Counted from the first letter of the stretch, positions 1 to 6,005 are shown. The stretch: 6,208 nucleotides of DNA from DATDRS01 sp035291605 (GCA_035291605.1 DATDRS010000313.1:1-6208); one strand, 5' to 3'. A program made the numbers and translations. Notes: generated by a model from the letters alone, not told the origin.

Positions 1-459
1 GGGCTGACCAGCGGGGTGACCGCCATCGCGGCGGGCAGGCATCACACCTGCGCGCTGATGAGCGGGGGCGGGGTCAAGTGCTGGGGCGACAACTCCTACG
101 GTGAGTTGGGGGACGGGACGACGACCGACCGGCTGACGCCGGTGGACGTGAGCGGGCTGACCAGCGGGGTGACCGCCATCGCGGCGGGCAGGCATCACAC
201 CTGCGCGCTGATGAGCGGGGGCGGGGTCAAGTGCTGGGGCTACAACGGCGTCGGTCAGTTGGGGGATGGGACGACAACCAGCCGGCAGACTTCGGTGGAT
301 GTGAGCGGGCTGACCAGCGGGGTGACCGCCATCACGGCGGGCGGGCTTCACACCTGTGCGCTGGTCGCAGGGGGCGGGGTCAAGTGCTGGGGCTCTAAAG
401 AGTTCGGACAGTTGGGGGATGGCAGTCGCGCATATAGGGACTCGCCAGTGGATGTGGTG
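1..459 (+). repeat. Tandem 153-bp repeat encoding three RCC1 units
   Basis: Three in-phase copies of 153 bp (51 codons) begin at 1, 154 and 307. Bases 1-87 and 154-240 are identical over all 87 positions; the rest of each unit (encoding GDNSYGELGDGTTT versus GYNGVGQLGDGTTT) has diverged. Copy 3 is more diverged and leads into the next domain. Each unit should form one blade of an RCC1-type beta propeller, which normally has about seven, so more copies are expected upstream of the window. Confidence 0.9.
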
Positions 460-2250
460 GGGCTGGGGGGCAGTGGCTCGTACTCAATCTCCGGCCAGGT
501 GCGCGATGGCAACAATAATCCTGTTTCCGGCGTGACGGTCTCGGCTGGTTCAGGCGTCAGCACCACCACAAACGCCAGCGGCTATTACACTATCACCGAC
601 CTCATCACCGGCACCTACACGCTCACGCCCACATTGAGCGGCTACACCTTCTCACCTCCCACACGCACAGTCAACGTGCCGCCGAGTGCGACGGGGCAGG
701 ATTTTGTGGGGACATGGATTGATCTAGATGGCGATGCTCTGCCCGATCTTTGGGAGTCGTCCGGTTATGACGCGAACGGCGATGGACAGATTGACGTTGA
801 TCTCCCGGCAATGGACGCAGACGCTGCCCACAAGGATATCTTTGTCGAAGTAGATTATCTGGAGGAAAAGGTTTGCCTCGGAAGGTTCTGTAAGACGCTT
901 CATTCGCATAGGCCCAACCCTGAGGCAATCGCAGCAGTGATACAGGCTTTTAAGGACGCACCCGTTAACAACCTGGATGGTGTGCATGGTATAAATCTGC
1001 ATGTGGATTTTGGCCCTGACGCCCCCATGAAACCTGGTGCCACCTGGGGCGCTCTCAGCCGCTCGAATGCTTTACCGCATGATAATGATCTATCGTGGAA
1101 TGAGTTCTATTCTTTCAAGCAAGGTAATCTTGACCTGGCGAGGCGACCTATTTTCCATTACGCGATCTTCTCACATTTTCTTGAAGGCAACACTTGTGTG
1201 AGTGGACAAAGCGCTGACATACCAGCGGCCGATTTCATCGTCTCTCTGGGCGGCTGGGGAGCGCTCTTGTCTTCACCTGAGGAGTGCAGACAAGCCGCGC
1301 GTTTCACGAATGGCACACCAGCGCAGCAATCCGGCACGTTTATGCACGAGTTGGGCCATAATTTGGGCCTTCATCATGGTGGAAATGATGATTTCCTGGG
1401 GAAACCCAACTATTTGAGCGTTATGAATTACGCCTTCCAGATGAGAGGCGTGATGTACAACAACACCACTGGTGGGACTTATGACTACTCGCGGACCAAC
1501 ATGACGCCGCCTCTGGAGGAACAACATCTCAACGAAACCGTGGGGCTAAATGGCGGCTCCTCCACCTCAGCCTATGGCACGCGCTGGACCTGCCCGACGA
1601 ATGGAGTGATTACCGAAACCCTTACCGCGAATACTCCCATTGACTGGGACTGTGATGGCAACCCCAATGAAGCGGATGTGGCTGTTAACCTCAATCAGGC
1701 CTGGTATCAACGAGTGGGAGCGACCTCTCCCAATACCGAGACGTTAGGCGTCTTTTTCGATTGGGCGAGTTTGAGTTTTGGGGGTGGCGGTCAGATAGGC
1801 AGAACTTCCATTGCCTCAGTACAAGGGGGCGAAATCACAGTCTCCGTTGCGATGACGGATGAGTTGACGCTGGAATTGGATAGTCTGATTCCCGACGCCT
1901 ACAAAGTGAATGTGTTCGGCCCAGGCGGCGATACTGGAATGCCTGGGCATACGACGAATTACACTCTGACCATTGCCAATCTCGGTCTAAACACCGACGT
2001 TTATACGCTCACTGCCACCTCAAGCCTCGGTTGGGTGGATACGACCTCGGTGCCGATGACAATCACGCTTGCGTCCGGCCAATCTTATGACCTTCTCATA
2101 CCCGCGACGATACCACCGACCGCCGCTATAACTGATATGGATGTTCTGCGTGTAGGAGTCATAAGTGCAGGAAATCCGAGCATGTGGTCATCGCACTTTA
2201 TCAGGACATCAGTCATGGGCAATCTCTACTTGCCGCTTATCCGTAAATAA
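1..2250 (+). CDS. Exported multidomain zinc metalloprotease with RCC1 repeats (5' end outside window)
   Basis: The frame is open from base 1 and ends at TAA 2248-2250. The GTG at 16 lies inside an RCC1 repeat, so the true start is upstream. Domains by position: three RCC1-type repeats with the HTCAL...VKCWG signature (1-459); a carboxypeptidase-regulatory-like beta domain with the SGYYTITDL pattern (about 481-711); Asp-rich, probably calcium-binding segments DLDGDALPDLWE and DANGDGQIDVD (721-800); and a catalytic domain beginning near HKDIFVEVDY (829). The zinc site HELGHNLGLHH is at 1345-1377, matching HExxHxxGxxH, and SVMNY at 1417-1431 is a plausible Met-turn 16 residues after the third His. 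These two motifs place it among metzincin-type proteases, presumably extracellular. An Ig-like beta domain (about 1850-2160) precedes the C-terminal LYLPLIRK (2224-2247). Substrate is unknown. The RCC1 part looks richer in G and C than the protease part. The protease call is strong; the exact peptidase family is not determined. Confidence 0.9.
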   Translation, partial: GLTSGVTAIAAGRHHTCALMSGGGVKCWGDNSYGELGDGTTTDRLTPVDVSGLTSGVTAIAAGRHHTCALMSGGGVKCWGYNGVGQLGDGTTTSRQTSVDVSGLTSGVTAITAGGLHTCALVAGGGVKCWGSKEFGQLGDGSRAYRDSPVDVVGLGGSGSYSISGQVRDGNNNPVSGVTVSAGSGVSTTTNASGYYTITDLITGTYTLTPTLSGYTFSPPTRTVNVPPSATGQDFVGTWIDLDGDALPDLWESSGYDANGDGQIDVDLPAMDADAAHKDIFVEVDYLEEKVCLGRFCKTLHSHRPNPEAIAAVIQAFKDAPVNNLDGVHGINLHVDFGPDAPMKPGATWGALSRSNALPHDNDLSWNEFYSFKQGNLDLARRPIFHYAIFSHFLEGNTCVSGQSADIPAADFIVSLGGWGALLSSPEECRQAARFTNGTPAQQSGTFMHELGHNLGLHHGGNDDFLGKPNYLSVMNYAFQMRGVMYNNTTGGTYDYSRTNMTPPLEEQHLNETVGLNGGSSTSAYGTRWTCPTNGVITETLTANTPIDWDCDGNPNEADVAVNLNQAWYQRVGATSPNTETLGVFFDWASLSFGGGGQIGRTSIASVQGGEITVSVAMTDELTLELDSLIPDAYKVNVFGPGGDTGMPGHTTNYTLTIANLGLNTDVYTLTATSSLGWVDTTSVPMTITLASGQSYDLLIPATIPPTAAITDMDVLRVGVISAGNPSMWSSHFIRTSVMGNLYLPLIRK

Positions 2251-2292
2251 TTGCCAAAGCGGCGTGTTATCGTCTGCCAACTCTCTGCGCGC

Positions 2293-2320
2293 TTGCCCCA
2301 CCCTCGAAACGGCTTAGAAT
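2293..2320 (+). promoter_or_regulatory. Weak promoter-like pair in front of a 39-codon ORF
   Basis: TTGCCC (2293-2298) and TAGAAT (2315-2320) are separated by 16 bases and resemble sigma70 -35/-10 boxes. An ATG at 2327 lies where transcription would start, so any mRNA would be leaderless. Such short matches arise by chance, and the ORF behind it is unrecognised. Confidence 0.25.
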
Positions 2321-2326
2321 CAACCC

Positions 2327-2446
2327 ATGACCGATGGCAGATTGGAGCCCGATCCCCGTCCGGCGCTCCGCGCGAGCGGGGTCGCGGGAAAATTGCGGCA
2401 ACACGCAAAGGACGAAGCGGGCCAAGTCCATCGGCATGGACTATAG
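2327..2446 (+). CDS. Doubtful 39-residue ORF, possibly a gene fragment
   Basis: ATG 2327 to TAG 2444-2446 encodes a basic, Arg/His-rich peptide beginning MTDGRLEPDP and ending QVHRHGL. I do not recognise it. There is no Shine-Dalgarno sequence; the only support is the promoter-like pair placed for leaderless initiation. Its last codons overlap the 2425-2442 hairpin and it stops 24 bases before the 2471-2546 inverted repeat. It may be a short peptide gene, the stump of a gene cut by that element, or chance. Chance is the most likely. Confidence 0.15.
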   Translation: MTDGRLEPDPRPALRASGVAGKLRQHAKDEAGQVHRHGL

Positions 2447-2470
2447 AGTTAAGATTTGCTACTGGAATCT

Positions 2471-2546
2471 GGTGTCAACGGATGATCATCGGATAAACGG
2501 ATAGTGCGCGGCAAATCTGTTTATCCGTTTCGTATCCGTTGACACC
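2471..2546. repeat. Nested inverted repeat, MITE-like or structured intergenic element
   Basis: GGTGTCAACGGAT (2471-2483) is the exact reverse complement of 2534-2546, and CGGATAAAC (2490-2498) that of 2519-2527. The arms are separated by equal 6-base mismatched segments (2484-2489, 2528-2533) and a 20-base loop (2499-2518), giving 22 paired positions out of 28. CGGAT recurs three times in the left arm and ATCCGTT twice in the right. No target-site duplication is visible at the edges and no T run follows. It lies between convergent genes, where dispersed palindromic elements or a bidirectional terminator would be expected. Confidence 0.7.
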
Positions 2547-2581
2547 GAGTCAAAATCAACTGCTCAGGCCATTGGTGTTGG

Positions 2582-2602
2582 CCTCACCCCCAGCCCCTCT
2601 CC
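2582..2602. repeat. C-rich segment resembling a common dispersed repeat
   Basis: The segment reads CCTCACCCCC followed by AGCCCCTCTCC. From memory, this CTCACCCC...CCCCTCTCC pattern recurs in intergenic DNA of many Chloroflexota and Cyanobacteria. Only one copy is present here, so repeat status rests on recognition and not on the window. Confidence 0.4.
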
Positions 2603-2658
2603 TGAGCGAGCAGTTCCGTATGGATACCAATGACGCGAAGTACACCAATAGAGCAGAG

Positions 2659-3279
2659 TTAATCTTTCACCATATCCGGCCCGCTGTTGCGCCGGCCCTG
2701 GATGCGCTTGCCCGTGTCTACTTGTAGGACGGCTGTCCCGGCGGGCAGGGGGATCGGTTGGCCGACGGTTGGATCGGCGTCCGCGTCCCCTGCCTGTGTC
2801 TCGGCCAGAACCTTCCCCGCTGTGTCCAGCGCGCGGATGACGAAACGATCCAGATTACGGTTGGCGGGCCGCCGGACACGCGTCCCGTCCTTGAGATACT
2901 TTGATCCGTGGCACGGGCACTCGAAGCAGTTGTTCCCTGGCATCCACCGGTAAAGGCATCCGAGGTGAACGCAAATTTTATAGAGCGCGAGCAGGCCGGG
3001 TTGGGGCTCGAAGCCGGGCGGGTGGCGCGGGTCGGTCACGGCCGCCTCATCCACGTTGACGAGCCAGAAGCGGCCGGCGTCGTAGGCCTGGGGCGTGCTG
3101 CCGGGCATGGGCAGGTCTTTTACGTCAATGGTGAACGTCCCGCCGAATTCCCCGACCTTGAAACGGGGATAGGCGAACCAGAGGATCGCGCCTCCGGCCT
3201 CAGCCATGAGCAAAGCCATTGAAGAGGCCCAGATATAGTAGAGGAACTCGCGGCGGGACAGGGAGGGCTGGGCAGACAT
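2659..3279 (-). CDS. Rieske [2Fe-2S] protein with Tat-type membrane anchor
   Basis: This 206-residue protein carries both Rieske boxes: CVHLGC (residues 103-108) and CPCHGS (121-126). By family rule C103, H105, C121 and H124 bind the 2Fe-2S cluster and C108-C123 form the stabilising disulfide. The N-terminus has a twin-arginine motif SRREFL (8-13) followed by a hydrophobic segment (about 14-37), the usual uncleaved Tat signal-anchor that places the cluster domain outside the membrane. Such proteins pass electrons from quinol to cytochrome c or an equivalent acceptor in bc1/b6f-type complexes. The ATG at 3279-3277 is supported by GGAG six bases upstream (3286-3289). No cytochrome b or c gene is visible; upstream lies a regulator gene and downstream a noncoding interval. 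It could instead serve an arsenite-oxidase-like or other Rieske enzyme, but the anchor and small size favour a respiratory subunit. Confidence 0.92.
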   Translation of the reverse strand: MSAQPSLSRREFLYYIWASSMALLMAEAGGAILWFAYPRFKVGEFGGTFTIDVKDLPMPGSTPQAYDAGRFWLVNVDEAAVTDPRHPPGFEPQPGLLALYKICVHLGCLYRWMPGNNCFECPCHGSKYLKDGTRVRRPANRNLDRFVIRALDTAGKVLAETQAGDADADPTVGQPIPLPAGTAVLQVDTGKRIQGRRNSGPDMVKD

Positions 3280-3303
3280 CGGACACTCCGCAAATATGAA
3301 GGC

Positions 3304-3339
3304 GCGTCCTTCGACTTCACTGCGTTCCGCTCAGGACGC
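3304..3339. repeat. REP-like palindrome upstream of the Rieske gene
   Basis: GCGTCCT (3304-3310) is the inverse complement of AGGACGC (3333-3339) around a 22-base centre containing CTTCGACTTC and CCGCTC. From memory, CCTTCGACT...GCTCAGG palindromes are dispersed in many environmental bacterial genomes. It begins 25 bases upstream of the Rieske start codon, so it would lie in the 5' UTR if the promoter is further upstream. Confidence 0.5.
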
Positions 3340-3376
3340 TTATGCTTGAGTCGTCTGATGTAGTTTGCCCCACCGA

Positions 3377-3412
3377 CGTTGGAAAAAGTTGGGAGTTTTG
3401 TGGTTTTCAACG
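3377..3412. repeat. Inverted repeat after the regulator gene
   Basis: CGTTG-G-AAAA (3377-3386) pairs with TTTTCAACG (3404-3412) apart from one bulged G. It is followed by the 8-bp palindrome GGCTAGCC (3412-3419). The interval 3280-3453 separates two minus-strand genes; this hairpin, 41 bases past the regulator stop codon, could act as a weak terminator or RNA 3' end, but no T run follows it on the minus strand. No clear -35/-10 pair for the Rieske gene was found in the interval. Confidence 0.45.
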
Positions 3413-3453
3413 GCTAGCCCGGAATCTTCCGCGCTATCCGCTTCATCCATTGA

Positions 3454-4965
3454 CTACAGCCGCCAGAGGGTGACGGCCAGACCGAGCAGCCAGGCGAAAG
3501 TCGCCAGGGTCAGGCCGAGGCCGAGGGACAGCCATAGAGAGGTCGGCGGCGCGCCGGGGCTGAAGAAAGTGTAGAAAAGCGTCAACCCGGCCAGGGCGAG
3601 GCCCGACCAGGCAAGGCCCGGCGAGAAACGCGGGCGCTTCCGCGCCGCCCAGCACAGCAGTCCGACGGCCACCGGGTTGGCTGTCGCGCTGATCACGCCA
3701 AAGGCCGAGGCGAGTTGGCGCAGCACATCCCACAGGGCGACGAGGGTGAGTCGCTGGTCGGGCGCCGCTGCGGCGTAAGCGGAGGGCAGCGCCGCAAGTT
3801 GGGCCAGGTTGATCGCCCGGCTCAACGTCTGGGCGCTCACGTCTACGACGCCTAAACCTGCGCCGAGCCAGGCCGGCGCGCTCACGGATTGGCCTGCGCC
3901 TCGGACCTGTGCGCGCAGCGCTGCGAACCAGGCCAGATAACCGGGGAGCAAGGCCAGGCCCAGCGGGAAGAGGTAAAAGAGCTGGTCGAGCGCTCCAATC
4001 ACTCCGGGTTGAGAAGCCAGATAGGGCAGCGCCTCACCCCCTGGATCGCCGGGAGAAACGAACGCCCCTTGCAGCAGCCCGGCGAGGGACAGGCCAAAGT
4101 TTATCCCGGTCAGGAGCACCCACAGGCCTATTCCAACTGCGCCGAGACGGTAAAGCCAGCGCGGCTCCGCCGCCTGGGTTTGCGCGACAGGCATAGAGGC
4201 GGCGGATGGCGGCGGGGGCGCAGAGTCGTCGCGCAGGATTTGCGCGTGGAGCGCGAGCGTCTCCGGCAGCGGGTCCACGCCCAGGTCGCGGGAGAGGGCG
4301 GCGCGGCAGCGGTCGAAGGCGCGCAAAGCGGCCGCCCGGTCGCCGCTCGAAGCGTGAGCGCGCATGAGATCACGCCAGAGTGTTTCGCGCCCGGAGTCGA
4401 GGGTGAGGGCTTGCTCGTAGGCGGCAATCGCGGCCGGATAGTCGGCTTCGGCCAGGCGCATCTCGGCCAGGCGCGCGAGGGCCTCCAGGCGCAGCGCGCG
4501 CAGCCGCTCCCGTTCGGGGATGGCCCACTCGGCGTAAGGGTCTTCTTCGAGCAAGTCGCCGCGATAGAGCGCGAGGGCGGCTTCGAGGTCGGCGCGGGTC
4601 TTCACCTGGCGCGCGCGCTCGAACTCGATCAGGTCTACGGAGGCCGGCGCGCTCGGGTCAAACGCGTACCCTTCGCGTCGCGTGAGGATGAACGCCGAAT
4701 CGCGCCCACGCTTCAGGTCCGGCTCAAGCAGTTTGCGCAGGTCGCTCACCGTCGAGCGCAAGTTGGCCTCGGCGGTGGCCGGATCGGCCCCGGGCCACAA
4801 CCAATCGCAGAGCTGGTCTTTGGACAGGAAGCGCCCGCGCGCCAGCAGCAGGATTTTCAGGAGGTCGCGCGTCTTCTGACCGCGCCACGCGGCCGGGGAG
4901 ATTGGCGCGCCGCCCCGATAGACCTCAAAGCGGCCGAGCAGTTGTATGCGGAGGGGGTCAGGCAT
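3454..4965 (-). CDS. BTAD/SARP-type transcriptional regulator fused to a six-helix membrane domain
   Basis: This 503-residue protein starts MPDPLRIQLLGRFEVYRGG, the usual opening of SARP-like regulators. Residues about 5-103 form an OmpR-type winged helix (KTRDLLKILL, WLWPGADPATAEANLRSTVSDLRKLL). Residues 108-245 form the bacterial transcriptional activator domain, a TPR-like helical array (ALALYRGDLL, AIAAYEQALTLD, LGVDPLPETLALHAQIL). A Pro/Ala linker (248-268) leads to about six hydrophobic segments (near 274-299, 324-350, 364-392, 419-441, 447-468 and 475-502). The family binds DNA and activates promoters; the membrane half suggests a tethered sensor-regulator, which is inference. The ATG at 4965-4963 is preferred because the frame extends upstream only to a TTG at 5037 and the extra residues look non-coding. 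No clear Shine-Dalgarno precedes it, but the remnant ORF stops 13 bases upstream, so coupled translation is possible. I do not firmly recognise the membrane domain; its layout vaguely recalls DUF4386. Confidence 0.88.
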   Translation of the reverse strand: MPDPLRIQLLGRFEVYRGGAPISPAAWRGQKTRDLLKILLLARGRFLSKDQLCDWLWPGADPATAEANLRSTVSDLRKLLEPDLKRGRDSAFILTRREGYAFDPSAPASVDLIEFERARQVKTRADLEAALALYRGDLLEEDPYAEWAIPERERLRALRLEALARLAEMRLAEADYPAAIAAYEQALTLDSGRETLWRDLMRAHASSGDRAAALRAFDRCRAALSRDLGVDPLPETLALHAQILRDDSAPPPPSAASMPVAQTQAAEPRWLYRLGAVGIGLWVLLTGINFGLSLAGLLQGAFVSPGDPGGEALPYLASQPGVIGALDQLFYLFPLGLALLPGYLAWFAALRAQVRGAGQSVSAPAWLGAGLGVVDVSAQTLSRAINLAQLAALPSAYAAAAPDQRLTLVALWDVLRQLASAFGVISATANPVAVGLLCWAARKRPRFSPGLAWSGLALAGLTLFYTFFSPGAPPTSLWLSLGLGLTLATFAWLLGLAVTLWRL

Positions 4966-4978
4966 AGGTTTCGGAGGG

Positions 4979-5140
4979 CTATGCCCCCAGGCGCGAAAGC
5001 CATGCCTCCGTCGCCCGCGGCGAGCGGAGGCGCACAAAATGGAAGAGCGAGTCCAGCTCGACGTGCGGGAGGGCGAGCCGCCGGGCGATCTCCCGCGCCA
5101 GCGTGGTCTTGCCGGAGCTGGTCGTCCCGACGACGGCCAT
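4979..5140 (-). pseudogene. Truncated P-loop kinase-like gene (adenylate-kinase/topology-modulation type)
   Basis: ATG 5140-5138 opens a 53-codon frame beginning MAVVGTTSSGKTTLAREIAR and continuing to HVELDSL. The Walker A motif GTTSSGKT (residues 5-12) and the PHVELDSL strand match the N-terminus of small P-loop kinases often annotated as adenylate-kinase-like or DNA topology modulation proteins, which usually run to about 170-190 residues. After residue 34 the similarity ends: the remainder (FHFVRLRSPRATEAW...) looks unrelated and stops at TAG 4981-4979, so Walker B and the lid region are missing. A GC-rich hairpin sits just past the break. It lies 32 bases after surE and 13 before the regulator, on the same strand. 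Most likely it is a deletion remnant; a functional mini-protein is possible but unsupported. Confidence 0.7.
5004..5031. repeat. GC-rich hairpin at the break in the kinase remnant
   Basis: GCCTCCG (5004-5010) pairs with CGGAGGC (5025-5031), and inside it CGCC (5012-5015) pairs with GGCG (5019-5022) around a CGC loop. This gives 11 paired positions with a small T/AG bulge. No T run follows on either strand, so it is not a standard terminator. It lies inside the unrelated 3' tail of the remnant. Confidence 0.6.
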
Positions 5141-5172
5141 GCGCCGCGGGACTACGCCGCGCCTCTTTTGGT

Positions 5173-5934
5173 TCAGGCGGGCAGGCTGATCTTCCACTGC
5201 CCCAGCGCCGCCATCGCTTGATAGGCCGTCAGGTCGAGCTGCAGGGGCGTGATGGAAATGTAGCCGCGCTCCAGCGCCCAGAAATCCGTTCCTTCCTCCA
5301 TAATCCCGCTGGGCATCTCGCCCCCGATCCAGTAATACGGCCTCCCGCGCGGATCGAGCCGCTCCACCAGTTCGTCGCGATACAGGCGCATCCCCTGCCG
5401 GGTGATCCGATAGCCGCCTCTCATCTCCGCCGGGGGCGGGACGTTGACGTTGAGGAGGGTGTTCGGCGACAGCCCGTATTGAGCGACAGCCTGGACGACC
5501 TGGGCGGCGACCTGTGCGGTCGGCGCGTAGTTGGGCGGCGCGCTGGCCTCGGTTGAGACCGCCACGCCGGGCACGCCGGCGATCACTGCTTCAATCGCCG
5601 CCGTCACCGTCCCCGAATACGTCACGTCCTGACCGAGGTTGGCGTGCGGGTTGATGCCCGATACCACGACGTCCACCTTTTCCTTCACGAATCCCAGCAG
5701 CGCCAGGGCCACACAGTCCGAGGGCGCGCCCGAGCACACCCACGCCGGAGAACCGTCACTCAGCTGCGTCTCGTCAATCCGCAGGGGCTTGTGCATCGTC
5801 TTGCGGTGCCCTGCCGCCGAATAATTGCGCGAGGGCGCCACGACCGTCACTTTCCCCAGCGGGGCGAGCGCCTGCCTCAGGGCCAGCAGGCCCGGCGCGC
5901 CAATACCATCGTCGTTGGTCAGTAGAATATGCAT
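5173..5934 (-). CDS. surE: 5'/3'-nucleotidase SurE
   Basis: This 253-residue protein matches the family throughout and is close to its usual length. SurE is a cytosolic metal-dependent phosphatase that dephosphorylates nucleoside 5'- and 3'-monophosphates. Visible signatures are MHILLTNDDGIGAPG at the N-terminus (metal ligands D8 and D9), VVAPSRNYSAAGH (ligand S39), VSGINPHANLGQDVTYSGTV (ligand N95 and the anion-binding loop), NVNVP (162-166) and the C-terminal GTDFWALERGYISITPL followed by LDLT. The frame stays open upstream to 6078, but the ATG at 5934-5932 is the right start: it begins exactly at the conserved MHILLTNDDG and has GGGAG six bases upstream. It appears to head a minus-strand operon with the kinase remnant and the membrane-linked regulator. 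All catalytic residues are present. Confidence 0.97.
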   Translation of the reverse strand: MHILLTNDDGIGAPGLLALRQALAPLGKVTVVAPSRNYSAAGHRKTMHKPLRIDETQLSDGSPAWVCSGAPSDCVALALLGFVKEKVDVVVSGINPHANLGQDVTYSGTVTAAIEAVIAGVPGVAVSTEASAPPNYAPTAQVAAQVVQAVAQYGLSPNTLLNVNVPPPAEMRGGYRITRQGMRLYRDELVERLDPRGRPYYWIGGEMPSGIMEEGTDFWALERGYISITPLQLDLTAYQAMAALGQWKISLPA

Positions 5935-5940
5935 GGCTTT

Positions 5941-5945
5941 CTCCC
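5941..5945 (-). promoter_or_regulatory. surE ribosome binding site
   Basis: GGGAG on the minus strand, six bases before ATG 5934-5932. It decides the start in favour of a 253-residue SurE over the 301-residue open frame. Confidence 0.85.
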
Positions 5946-5957
5946 TGGCGGGTGTCA

Positions 5958-5980
5958 AATACGAACTTGCTCGTATTGTA
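5958..5980 (-). promoter_or_regulatory. surE promoter -10 candidate overlapped by an operator-like dyad
   Basis: On the minus strand TACAAT (5980-5975) is a good -10 hexamer placed 41 bases from the surE ATG; no convincing -35 lies 16-18 bases upstream. AATACGA (5958-5964) and TCGTATT (5971-5977) form a 7-bp inverted repeat with a 6-base spacer (5965-5970), so the dyad covers the downstream part of the -10 and the expected transcription start. That is where a repressor would block initiation; as RNA only part of the dyad would be transcribed. Regulation of this kind is inference. Confidence 0.4.
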
Positions 5981-6005
5981 CTACCCGGCCTGGATAAAGA
6001 CTTTG

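Larger units (their letters stand above)
2251..2658. other. Noncoding interval between convergent genes
   Basis: This 408-base stretch separates the stop codons of the metalloprotease (+) and the Rieske gene (-). No convincing gene is seen. It holds a promoter-like pair with a 39-codon ORF (2293-2446), a 7-bp hairpin AGTCCAT/ATGGACT with a CGGC loop (2425-2442), a nested inverted repeat (2471-2546) and a C-rich dispersed-repeat-like segment (2582-2602). No hairpin followed by a T run is visible on either strand, so neither flanking gene has an obvious intrinsic terminator here. Confidence 0.7.

Noticed and set aside
1..459. CRISPR-like or noncoding direct repeats
   Set aside because: The repeats are adjacent 153-bp units in one reading frame encoding RCC1 blades, with no spacers.
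2251..2496. 81-codon plus-strand frame directly after the metalloprotease stop
   Set aside because: It has no genuine start or ribosome site, shows no recognisable sequence, and runs into the inverted repeat; it continues the frame past the TAA only by sharing phase.
2908..3222. 104-codon plus-strand frame inside the Rieske gene
   Set aside because: It is antisense to a gene with intact Rieske motifs and shows no domain of its own.
4966..5037. 24-residue N-terminal extension of the BTAD regulator from a TTG
   Set aside because: The residues are Arg/Gly-rich and unlike the family, and they overlap the kinase remnant; the ATG at 4965 directly precedes the typical LRIQLLGRFEV opening.
5141..5197. 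Start of the kinase remnant at 5197 overlapping the surE 3' end
   Set aside because: It would add 19 residues encoded partly by the surE C-terminus; the family normally begins just before the VVGTTSSGKT strand, matching the ATG at 5140.
3889..5556. A 555-codon open frame on the plus strand
   Set aside because: It lies antisense to the regulator, kinase remnant and SurE. Its composition is a GC-rich shadow with no recognisable domain, while all three minus-strand frames have clear family signatures.
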